Below are positions 1 to 5,131 of a stretch of DNA of 6,110 nucleotides, in pieces. Source of the DNA: Bacillota bacterium (GTDB taxonomy: Bacteria; Bacillota; Clostridia; Christensenellales; Aristaeellaceae); the NCBI GenBank assembly GCA_023409955.1, contig JAEYQQ010000040.1:1-6110 (forward strand). The letters are read 5' to 3'. A program made the position numbers and the translations under genes. The notes below the pieces were generated by a model. That model saw only the letters and a program-made list of their open reading frames with translations, made no database searches and was not told where the DNA came from. Position 1 is the first letter of the stretch; every line of letters starts with the position of its first letter.

Positions 1-848
1 AAGATGGGGATCAGGCTGTGTTTAGCTATCCGCTGAGGTCTGGGCTAAACATCTGTCTGGCAGGCGAGGATGTCAAATTTGGCAGCCGTGTCATGCATAA
101 GGGGGACCGGTTGACTGCTGTGCATATCGGGCTGTTGGCGGGGCTTGGCATTGCGCATGTCAAGGTCACGGCCAAGGTAAGGGCTGTGCTTGTCAGTACA
201 GGCGATGAGCTTGCAAGGCCTGGTGAGTCCCTTGCCCGAGGTGCCATTTATAACATGAATGAGCCGCTGCTTACCGCAAGGCTTGAGGAGCTTGGGGTGG
301 AATGCCTGCCGCTGTCTGCGCTGGGGGATGATGCCAAGACGGTAGCGGATCAGCTTATGTCAGTGCTTCCTAATGCGGATGTGGTGATTACGACCGGCGG
401 TGTCTCTGTTGGTAAAAAGGATATCCTGCATGAAGTGCTTGAGCGAATGGGGGCAACCCGCCTTTTCTGGCGCATTGCCATGAAGCCCGGCAGCCCCATG
501 CTGGCTGGTATCCTTAAGAACAAGCTTTTAATATGCTTATCCGGTAATCCCTTTGCGGCATTGGCTTGCTTTGAACTATTTGCAAAGCCTGTCCTGATGC
601 GGTTGAAGGGGGATAACACCATATGCAATCCAAGGATCAAGGTGGGTTTGGTAGGCGCTTTTGAAAAAGCAAGCCCATCACGACGCCTGATTAGAGCTAA
701 GTATGATGGACAAAGGGTTTATGCTCAGGATCAAAATCATTCCAGCGGGTCTTTGGCCTCTATGCTTGGATGCAATTGTCTGATTGATATCCCTGCCGGC
801 GGCGGTGCCCTTTATACTGGCGATGAGGTCGAGATTGTTTTAATATAG
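1..848 (+). CDS. moeA: Molybdopterin molybdotransferase MoeA (5'-truncated by window edge)
   Basis: MoeA inserts molybdate into adenylylated molybdopterin, releasing AMP and active Moco in the cytoplasm; this is the last common step of the pathway. The reading frame is open from base 3 (first full codon GAT), so the GTG at 18 is an internal valine and not the start. 281 residues are visible of a family usually near 400, so about the first 120 are missing. Counting from base 3: STGDEL at 65-70, GAIYN at 80-84, TTGGVSVG at 130-137 with the conserved aspartate at 140, MKPGSP at 160-165 and SGNP at 180-183. These are the signatures of the MPT-binding domain shared with MogA. The last ~70 residues form the domain IV region, with an SSGSLASML stretch and a GDEVEI end. 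The TAG stop lies 8 nt before moaC and contributes its G to the moaC SD, so the two genes are co-transcribed. No broken motifs are seen. Confidence 0.95.
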   Translation, partial: DGDQAVFSYPLRSGLNICLAGEDVKFGSRVMHKGDRLTAVHIGLLAGLGIAHVKVTAKVRAVLVSTGDELARPGESLARGAIYNMNEPLLTARLEELGVECLPLSALGDDAKTVADQLMSVLPNADVVITTGGVSVGKKDILHEVLERMGATRLFWRIAMKPGSPMLAGILKNKLLICLSGNPFAALACFELFAKPVLMRLKGDNTICNPRIKVGLVGAFEKASPSRRLIRAKYDGQRVYAQDQNHSSGSLASMLGCNCLIDIPAGGGALYTGDEVEIVLI

Positions 849-856
849 GAGGAAGC

Positions 857-1345
857 ATGGAGAAGGGACTAACGCATTTCGATTCCTCAGGTGCTGCCAT
901 CATGGTGGATGTGTCTGAAAAGCAGGAGACAAAGCGTGTAGCTGTGGCGAAGGGCCGAATCCATATGACGCAGGAAACCCTGGAGGCTATTACAGGCGGG
1001 TCTGTGCAAAAGGGAGATGTGCTGGGTGTTGCACGGGTGGCCGGCATCCTGGCTGCAAAGCGCACGCCGGAGCTAATCCCCATGTGCCATCCTTTGATGC
1101 TTACAAAGTGCTCGATGGACTTTTCCATCCATCCGGAAAGCTGTGAGGTGGAGGCTGTTTGTACTGTTGCTTTAACAGGAAAAACGGGTGTGGAAATGGA
1201 AGCCTTGACCGGGGTGTCGGTAGCACTGCTGACTATATACGATATGTGCAAGGCGTTAGATAAGGCTATGGAGATTAGCGGCATTTGCCTCGTATCAAAA
1301 AGCGGAGGCAAAAGCGGAGAGTATCAGCGCAGAGAGCAGGTGTAA
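857..1345 (+). CDS. moaC: Cyclic pyranopterin monophosphate synthase MoaC
   Basis: MoaC converts 3',8-cyclo-7,8-dihydro-GTP, the MoaA product, into cyclic pyranopterin monophosphate, completing step 1 of Moco synthesis. The 162-residue protein matches the family length and reads through all the hallmark blocks: LTHFD at 5-9, MVDV at 16-19, GDVLGVARVAGI at 53-64, AAKRTPELIP at 66-75, CHPL at 77-80, GVEMEAL at 111-117, YDMCKA at 128-133, and KSGGKSG at 148-154. The expected catalytic or substrate residues (His78, the Glu113 region, Asp129, Lys132, Lys148, Lys152) are all present. ATG at 857 is preceded by GGAGGA (848-853), and the first residues align with the usual MoaC N-terminus, so the start is secure. 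It sits between moeA and moaA with gaps of 8 and 7 nt. Confidence 0.97.
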   Translation: MEKGLTHFDSSGAAIMVDVSEKQETKRVAVAKGRIHMTQETLEAITGGSVQKGDVLGVARVAGILAAKRTPELIPMCHPLMLTKCSMDFSIHPESCEVEAVCTVALTGKTGVEMEALTGVSVALLTIYDMCKALDKAMEISGICLVSKSGGKSGEYQRREQV

Positions 1346-1352
1346 TGTCCAG

Positions 1353-2327
1353 ATGAAGGATTACAGAGGACGGACCATTGATTATGCCCGCATATCCATA
1401 ACGGACAGATGCAATCTCCGCTGTATCTATTGCATGCCGGAGGATGGTATTACAACCCTGGCACATGGTGATATTCTGACATTTGAAGAGATTTTGACCA
1501 TTGCCAAAGCCCTGTCGTCCCTGGGGATTCGCTATATCAAAATAACCGGCGGTGAACCCATGGCACGCAAGGGCTGCATATCCCTGATCAAACAGCTCAA
1601 GGCTGTGCCAGGGATTGATGAAGTGACCATGACCACCAATGGTGTTTTGCTGGCTGGTGTTATGCAGGAGGCTGCGGATGCAGGGCTTGACGGAATTAAT
1701 ATCAGTCTGGACACCCTGGATGAGAATCAGTTTACTCAGATGACGCGGCTTGGGGAGCTATCCAAAACCCTGTCAACCATACACCAGGCACTGGAGATGG
1801 GAATTCCCTCCGTTAAAATCAATGTGGTACCAGTCAAGGGCATCAATGAGGCCAGCATGGTTCCCCTTGCTGGCATGGCCAGGGAAAAACCCATTCACGT
1901 CCGCTTTATTGAGCTGATGCCAGTGGGGTGCGGTGCAGCGTTTGAGTCCATATCCCAGGAGGATATCAAAGCCGGTATTGAAGCGGTATATGGCCCCCTT
2001 GAAAGGGACCCCAAACGCCGCGGTAACGGACCGGCCAGCTACTACCGCTTGAAGGGTTTTCAGGGCAGCATTGGCTTTATCAGTGCTCTGAGCCATGAGT
2101 TTTGTGATCAGTGCAACCGAGTCCGCATTACAGCTGATGGTCAATTGAAGTTATGCCTAAACCACCGGGTTGGTATCGATTTAAAGCAACATTTGCGCAG
2201 TGGTGCAAGCGCTGGAGAGATCGCCAGGCTGATGCGGGAGGCGATCTTGAACAAGCCGCAGAATCACGCATTTAAAGACATGCCTGAGGATAAAGAAGAA
2301 CGAAGAATGTTTCAAATAGGAGGCTGA
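1353..2327 (+). CDS. moaA: GTP 3',8-cyclase MoaA (radical SAM)
   Basis: MoaA uses S-adenosylmethionine and two 4Fe-4S clusters to rearrange GTP into 3',8-cyclo-7,8-dihydro-GTP, the substrate of MoaC. The 324 residues match the usual length. The N-terminal radical-SAM motif CxxxCxxC is Cys20, Cys24 and Cys27, within DRCNLRCIYCMP. The SAM-contacting GGEP is at 66-69, followed by MARKG where LVRKG-like sequences are more usual. The C-terminal cluster that binds GTP has Cys251, Cys254 and Cys268, with the arginines of CNRVRIT at 256 and 258. The protein ends in Gly-Gly, the conserved tail that reaches the active site. The start at 1353 has only a weak SD-like AGGTG at 1338-1342, so translation probably depends on coupling to moaC. 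The N-terminal GRTIDYARISITDRC block begins about where it should, which supports this start. Confidence 0.97.
   Translation: MKDYRGRTIDYARISITDRCNLRCIYCMPEDGITTLAHGDILTFEEILTIAKALSSLGIRYIKITGGEPMARKGCISLIKQLKAVPGIDEVTMTTNGVLLAGVMQEAADAGLDGINISLDTLDENQFTQMTRLGELSKTLSTIHQALEMGIPSVKINVVPVKGINEASMVPLAGMAREKPIHVRFIELMPVGCGAAFESISQEDIKAGIEAVYGPLERDPKRRGNGPASYYRLKGFQGSIGFISALSHEFCDQCNRVRITADGQLKLCLNHRVGIDLKQHLRSGASAGEIARLMREAILNKPQNHAFKDMPEDKEERRMFQIGG
2318..2323 (+). promoter_or_regulatory. Shine-Dalgarno of MOSC gene inside moaA C-terminal codons
   Basis: AGGAGG lies 9 nt before the ATG at 2333. It is made from the last codons of moaA (ATA GGA GGC), which encode the conserved C-terminal Gly-Gly. 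The ribosome finishing moaA therefore sits on the entry site for the next gene, which favours coupled translation. Confidence 0.8.
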
Positions 2328-2332
2328 TTTTT

Positions 2333-2785
2333 ATGGCAGTGCAATCAGGAAAAATTATGGGAATTTGCATCAGCCCGGAGCGGGGTACACAAAAGGAAAA
2401 CATTCATCATGCTAGGCTGATTGAGAACTTCGGTATTGAAAATGATGCCCATGCTGGGGACTGGCACAGGCAGGTCAGCCTTCTCTCTTATGAAAGTATA
2501 CAAGCTTTTAATGATATGGGGGCTGGTGTATTGGACGGGGCTTTTGGTGAGAACCTAATCATCAGTGGTCTCCCCTTGACAGAGCTGCCTATTGGTACAC
2601 GGCTTGGCTGCGGTGATTCTGTTTTGGAAGTCACGCAAATCGGCAAGGAGTGCCATAGCCATTGCCAGATATATCGGAAGATGGGCGATTGCATTATGCC
2701 CCGACAAGGAATTTTCACCAAGGTACTGCGGGGCGGGGAAATCAATGAAGGGGACGAGGTACGCGTCTTAAGCGGTGAGGCCTGA
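2333..2785 (+). CDS. MOSC domain protein, Moco-associated
   Basis: A 150-residue stand-alone MOSC domain, the fold found at the C-terminus of Moco sulfurases and in YiiM/YuaD-type proteins. It is expected to bind the metal cofactor or carry sulfur, but no precise reaction can be assigned. Visible hallmarks are GIENDAHAGDWHRQVSLL-like sequence at 34-51, FGENL at 71-75, and the conserved cysteine block IGKECHSHCQIY at 103-114 (Cys107, His108, His110, Cys111). This is followed by GDCIMPRQGIF (118-128) and the C-terminal GGEINEGDEV (134-143). Cys107 and Cys111 are the natural candidates for a persulfide or metal ligand. The start is set by the AGGAGG 9 nt upstream. It lies 5 nt after moaA and ends 1 nt before mogA, so it belongs to the Moco operon. 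No amidoxime-reductase-like extra domain is present. Confidence 0.88.
   Translation: MAVQSGKIMGICISPERGTQKENIHHARLIENFGIENDAHAGDWHRQVSLLSYESIQAFNDMGAGVLDGAFGENLIISGLPLTELPIGTRLGCGDSVLEVTQIGKECHSHCQIYRKMGDCIMPRQGIFTKVLRGGEINEGDEVRVLSGEA
2774..2778 (+). promoter_or_regulatory. Shine-Dalgarno deciding the mogA start
   Basis: GGTGA, which matches the 3' half of the full SD consensus, lies 8 nt before the ATG at 2787. The longer in-frame start, GTG at 2775, falls inside this site and has no SD of its own at a workable distance. The ATG is therefore preferred. Confidence 0.6.
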
Positions 2786-2786
2786 T

Positions 2787-3278
2787 ATGTTTACAGTGGC
2801 AATTATTACGCTCAGCGACAAGGGCGCCAAAGGGGAAAGGGAAGACATCAGCGGCCGGGTGATTCGGGATATGATGACAGAAGCTGGCTACACGGTTACG
2901 GAGCAGCTACTGTTAAACGATGACCGGGAAGGACTTAGTCTCGAACTTAAGCGGATTGCTGATAATCATCTGGCTGATTTGATATTGACCACCGGCGGTA
3001 CCGGTTTTTCACCCAGAGATAATGCCCCGGAAGCTACCATGGATGTCATACAGCGTCCTGTTCCCGGTATTGCTGAAGCCATGCGGCTTTGCAGCCTACA
3101 AATTACCAAACGGGCAATGCTTTCAAGGGCTGTCAGTGGGATTCGGGAAAGCACACTGATCATCAATCTCCCAGGTAGCCCCAAGGCGGTTAAGGAAAAT
3201 CTAGCGTATTTGCTGGATACACTGGACCATGGCTTGGCAATTTTGACAGGCAAAGATGGGGAATGCGCCAGGAAGTAA
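2787..3278 (+). CDS. mogA: Molybdopterin adenylyltransferase, MogA/MoaB family
   Basis: The family adenylates molybdopterin, giving MPT-AMP for MoeA. The 163 residues cover a single MPT-binding domain: VAIITLSDKGAKGEREDISG at 4-23, the TTGGTGFSPRD loop at 68-78 (Asp78 conserved), PEAT at 82-85, VPGIAEAMR at 92-100, MLSRAVSGIR at 111-120 and INLPGSPKAV at 126-135. This is the same fold as the middle domain of MoeA at the start of the window, whose matching loops read TTGGVSVG and SGNPFAA. A four-residue longer form from GTG 2775 is possible but less likely. ATG 2787 follows the MOSC stop after one base. MogA and MoaB are close paralogues that cannot be separated firmly by eye. With moeA present and no second paralogue visible, the adenylyltransferase role is the better reading. 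Confidence 0.93.
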   Translation: MFTVAIITLSDKGAKGEREDISGRVIRDMMTEAGYTVTEQLLLNDDREGLSLELKRIADNHLADLILTTGGTGFSPRDNAPEATMDVIQRPVPGIAEAMRLCSLQITKRAMLSRAVSGIRESTLIINLPGSPKAVKENLAYLLDTLDHGLAILTGKDGECARK

Positions 3279-3306
3279 ATCATCGGTACAATTGAATATC
3301 CCCATG

Positions 3307-3334
3307 ATTTACCTGCAGATTTTGGCAGGTGAAT
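3307..3334 (+). repeat. Inverted repeat / hairpin between mogA and the riboswitch
   Basis: ATTTACCTGC (3307-3316) and GCAGGTGAAT (3325-3334) form a 10-bp stem with one T-G wobble and an 8-nt loop (AGATTTTG). No T run follows, so it is not a convincing terminator. It abuts the first base of the aptamer closing helix and could be a 3'-end stabiliser for the moa transcript, a leader helix, or a protein operator. A second possible stem, AAATCAT (3277-3283) with ATGATTT (3304-3310), shares bases 3307-3310 and cannot form at the same time. Confidence 0.4.
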
Positions 3335-3473
3335 ATCTCCGAGCTGCATGGGCTAAAGCAAAGGCCATGTCCTGCAGCCGGAAGGGCTAATGCAAAGCGG
3401 AATATCCCTTGCTTAAGACCTTCCATCGGGTAGCGCCGGAAACAGCGTTGCCTTCCTTCTTGAAAAGGAGATA
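3334..3473 (+). promoter_or_regulatory. Moco-family riboswitch aptamer upstream of modABC
   Basis: The region resembles the Moco RNA motif: an opening CTCCGAG, nested helices, and a 3' block GCCTTCC...GAAAAGGAG much like the GCCTCCC...GGAAAGG of the E. coli moaA leader. Helices I can pair by eye are as follows. P1 is TATCTCC (3334-3340) with GGAGATA (3467-3473). A second is GCTGCA (3343-3348) with TGCAGC (3373-3378). A third is GGAAGG (3380-3385) with CCTTCC (3419-3424), enclosing GCAA/TTGC (3392-3395/3409-3412). A 3' hairpin is GGTAGCGC (3429-3436) with GCGTTGCC (3445-3452), closing an 8-nt loop. The class responds to Moco, or to its tungsten form in some variants. I cannot tell which from sequence alone. 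Its position between cofactor genes and a molybdate importer fits the assignment. Confidence 0.82.
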
Positions 3474-3527
3474 AACATGGGAGCGGGCGGTTTTTTGCAT
3501 ACCATCCAGACTCCTTTTATGTTTATC
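3470..3527 (+). promoter_or_regulatory. Predicted antiterminator helix
   Basis: GATAAACAT (3470-3478) is perfectly complementary to ATGTTTATC (3519-3527), and A3469-T3528 can extend the helix. The 5' strand shares bases 3470-3473 with the aptamer closing helix, and the 3' strand is the 5' arm of the terminator. Forming this helix therefore excludes both a closed aptamer P1 and the terminator, which is the expected layout of a ligand-off state with modABC transcribed. Confidence 0.7.
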
Positions 3528-3553
3528 TTGCTTTACAGGATAAACATTTTTTT
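3519..3553 (+). terminator. Riboswitch-controlled intrinsic terminator before modA
   Basis: ATGTTTATCTTG (3519-3530) pairs with CAGGATAAACAT (3536-3547) in a 12-bp stem with one T-G wobble and a CTTTA loop, followed by a T run ending at 3553. The stem is AT-rich but long, and the T run is continuous. It ends immediately before the modA SD at 3554, so termination here would leave out all of modABC. Confidence 0.78.
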
Positions 3554-3560
3554 AAGGAGG
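3554..3560 (+). promoter_or_regulatory. Shine-Dalgarno of modA
   Basis: AAGGAGG ends 6 nt before ATG 3567 and follows directly on the terminator T run. It fixes the modA start at 3567 rather than the in-frame ATG at 3477. Confidence 0.85.
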
Positions 3561-3566
3561 CGACCT

Positions 3567-4382
3567 ATGAAACAGAAGCTGACATCCCTCTGCCTAGCCC
3601 TGTGCCTAATGTTCCTGCCCGTTGTATCTTTGGCCCAAACTGCAGAGGTAGAGCTTACGGTTCTGGCTGCTGCCAGCCTGACCGACGCGCTGACGCTCAT
3701 CGGTGAAAAGTATCAGCAAGCCAATCCCAACATAAAACTCGTATTCTCCTTTGCAGGCTCTGGCACGCTGCAAACACAGATCGAGCAGGGAGCACCTGGC
3801 GATTTGTTCATCTCCGCTGCGCAAAAGCAGATGGATGCATTGGCTGAGCAGAAGATGATCCTGGACGATTCTCGTTTGAATCTGTTGGAAAACAAGGTGG
3901 TTCTCATTGTGCCCATGGGCAAGGAAAAACCTGCCAGTTTTGAAACCGTTGCAGATGCCAACGTTATTGCGATAGGTGAGCCCGGCAGTGTTCCTGTCGG
4001 TCAGTACAGCATGGAAATTTTTGAAGCCTTGGGTTTGACCAAAACGTTGACAGAACAGATTGGAAAATTGATCTATGCCAAGGATGTCCGGGAAGTGCTG
4101 ACCTATGTATCCACTGGCAATGTGGATGCTGGTATCGTGTATGCAACAGATGCTCTGACTGATGAAAATGTTGCTGTTATGGCCAGTGCTCCCGAAGGCA
4201 GCCACAAGTCTGCCATCTATCCTGCAGCAGTGATCGCCTCCAGCACCAAAGAACAAGCGGCACGTGATTTCCTGCTTTATTTAGCCAGCGAGGAGGCCGG
4301 AGAGATATTTATTTCCTTTGGCTTTACAGCTCTTACCCAAACGGTTGAAGCTGAACCTGTTGCCACTCCTGTGGTGCCATAA
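3567..4382 (+). CDS. modA: Molybdate ABC transporter substrate-binding protein ModA
   Basis: ModA captures molybdate (and usually tungstate) outside the cytoplasmic membrane and hands it to ModBC. The 271-residue protein starts with a signal peptide: basic MKQK, a hydrophobic core to about residue 20, and a likely signal peptidase I site after SLA (21-23). The oxyanion-binding segments are in order: AAASLTD at 34-40 (Ser37), SFAGSG at 61-66 (Ser65), QGAPGDLFISA at 74-84, PVGQY at 143-147, DVREVL at 173-178 and GIVYATDA at 189-196 (Tyr192). The protein ends in a short Pro/Val-rich tail (about 261-271) beyond the usual end. Cys9 and Cys13 lie within the hydrophobic core and lack a proper lipobox, so this looks secreted or periplasmic rather than lipid-anchored. 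Expression should be set by the Moco riboswitch just upstream. Confidence 0.95.
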   Translation: MKQKLTSLCLALCLMFLPVVSLAQTAEVELTVLAAASLTDALTLIGEKYQQANPNIKLVFSFAGSGTLQTQIEQGAPGDLFISAAQKQMDALAEQKMILDDSRLNLLENKVVLIVPMGKEKPASFETVADANVIAIGEPGSVPVGQYSMEIFEALGLTKTLTEQIGKLIYAKDVREVLTYVSTGNVDAGIVYATDALTDENVAVMASAPEGSHKSAIYPAAVIASSTKEQAARDFLLYLASEEAGEIFISFGFTALTQTVEAEPVATPVVP

Positions 4383-4390
4383 GCATGTAG

Positions 4391-4418
4391 TTTGGCGGTT
4401 TGATACCCCTATACCAAA
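4391..4418 (+). repeat. Weak inverted repeat masking the modB SD
   Basis: TTTGG (4391-4395) can pair with CCAAA (4414-4418), which overlaps the first three bases of the modB SD. This is the only gap of any size inside mod (47 nt). The stem is short and could be chance. If real, it would lower modB translation relative to modA. Confidence 0.25.
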
Positions 4419-4422
4419 GGAG
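4416..4422 (+). promoter_or_regulatory. Shine-Dalgarno deciding the modB start
   Basis: AAAGGAG lies 7 nt before GTG 4430. It rules against the longer in-frame TTG at 4400, which has no SD at a suitable distance. Confidence 0.75.
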
Positions 4423-4429
4423 CGATCCT

Positions 4430-5131
4430 GTGAGACTTGATTGGAGCACCTATGACTTGGCGGCTGTTGACTGGTCTCCGCTATGGATATCTGTTAAAAC
4501 TGCCCTGCTATCCACCTTGATCACCTTTGTTCTGGGACTGTGGGCGGCGTGGAAGTTATACAGGGCCAATTCTCGGGTCAACAGTATATTTGATGGCGTT
4601 TTCACACTGCCTATGGTTTTACCGCCGACGGTGGTAGGGGTTTTTTTGCTGCTTCTCTTTGGCAAAAGCAGTTGGATTGGCCAGATGCTCCAATCTCTTG
4701 GCACACAGGTGGTTTTCTCCTGGGGGGCCACGGTCATTGCAGCGGTGGTGGTTACCTTCCCGTTGATGTACCGAACTGCCCGGGGGGCTTTTGAGCAAAT
4801 TGACGACAATCTGCTGAATGCCGCCAGAACACTTGGGTTGAACGAGTTCTCCGTTTTCTTTCGAATTGCTCTTCCACTTAGCTGGCCAGGGGTCATAGCT
4901 GGTGCTATTTTGGCACTGGCCAGAGCCATGGGTGAGTTTGGGGCAACGTTAATGTTGGCGGGAAATATCCCCGGACGTACCCAAACCATTCCTGTAGCCA
5001 TTTATTTTGCGGTACAGGGAGGAAAAAATGAACTGGCTATGCTTTGGGTAGCGATCATCGTTGTCTTGTCCTTTAGCATGATTGCCGTCATGAACCACCT
5101 GACACGTAACAAAGGGGGGCGAAGGCGGTGA
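4430..5131 (+). CDS. modB: Molybdate ABC transporter permease ModB
   Basis: ModB is the membrane subunit through which molybdate crosses; a homodimer is expected, with ModC bound on the cytoplasmic side. From GTG 4430 the protein has 233 residues, the usual size. Hydrophobic segments lie at about 17-40, 56-77, 95-115, 152-168 and 203-223. FTLPMVLPPTVVGV at 58-71 is typical of ModB. The cytoplasmic EAA-type loop that contacts the ATPase is NAARTLGLNEFSVFFRIALPL at 130-150, with the conserved Gly136 and the I-LP ending. ARAMGEFGATLMLAGNI (164-180) and the TIPVAIY block (186-192) are also family hallmarks. The end is basic (NKGGRRR). The stop overlaps the modC start in a GTGA arrangement, so the two are translationally coupled. 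Confidence 0.95.
   Translation: MRLDWSTYDLAAVDWSPLWISVKTALLSTLITFVLGLWAAWKLYRANSRVNSIFDGVFTLPMVLPPTVVGVFLLLLFGKSSWIGQMLQSLGTQVVFSWGATVIAAVVVTFPLMYRTARGAFEQIDDNLLNAARTLGLNEFSVFFRIALPLSWPGVIAGAILALARAMGEFGATLMLAGNIPGRTQTIPVAIYFAVQGGKNELAMLWVAIIVVLSFSMIAVMNHLTRNKGGRRR

Larger units (their letters stand above)
3477..3566 (+). other. Possible in-frame leader reading frame ahead of modA
   Basis: ATG at 3477 has a strong SD-like AAAAGGAG (3463-3470) 6 nt upstream and runs for 30 codons without a stop straight into the modA ATG. The encoded stretch is hydrophobic then basic (LRRRP at its end). The SD-like bases are also the 3' strand of the aptamer P1 and are expected from the riboswitch motif, so this may be coincidence. 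I do not take it as the modA start, because the signal peptide and a better SD belong to 3567. Confidence 0.2.

Noticed and set aside
18..848. Complete moeA starting at GTG 18
   Set aside because: The frame is open upstream to base 3 and the preceding residues continue the family sequence, so the gene is cut by the window edge.
760..1311. 183-residue open frame on the minus strand over moaC
   Set aside because: It is antisense to a clear, full-length moaC and shows no recognisable domain or SD.
3243..3292. Promoter for modABC from TTGACA (3243-3248) and TACAAT (3287-3292)
   Set aside because: The two hexamers are 38 nt apart, far too much for one promoter, and TACAAT has no decent -35 at 16-18 nt. 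A promoter upstream of the riboswitch is likely but I cannot place it.
3481..3496. GC-rich stretch followed by TTTTTT (3491-3496) as a terminator
   Set aside because: There is no complementary 5' arm to the GGGCGG segment, so no stem forms before this T run.
3606..4256. 216-residue open frame on the minus strand over modA
   Set aside because: It is a shadow of modA; its composition is unlike a real protein and it shows no family resemblance.
4450..5001. 183-residue open frame on the minus strand over modB
   Set aside because: It is a shadow of a clear permease gene.
5111..5131. Programmed frameshift at the G6 run joining modB to modC
   Set aside because: The -1 frame would join modC, but the codons AAA GGG GGG do not re-pair well after slippage and no downstream stem is evident. 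The run is better explained as the modC SD.
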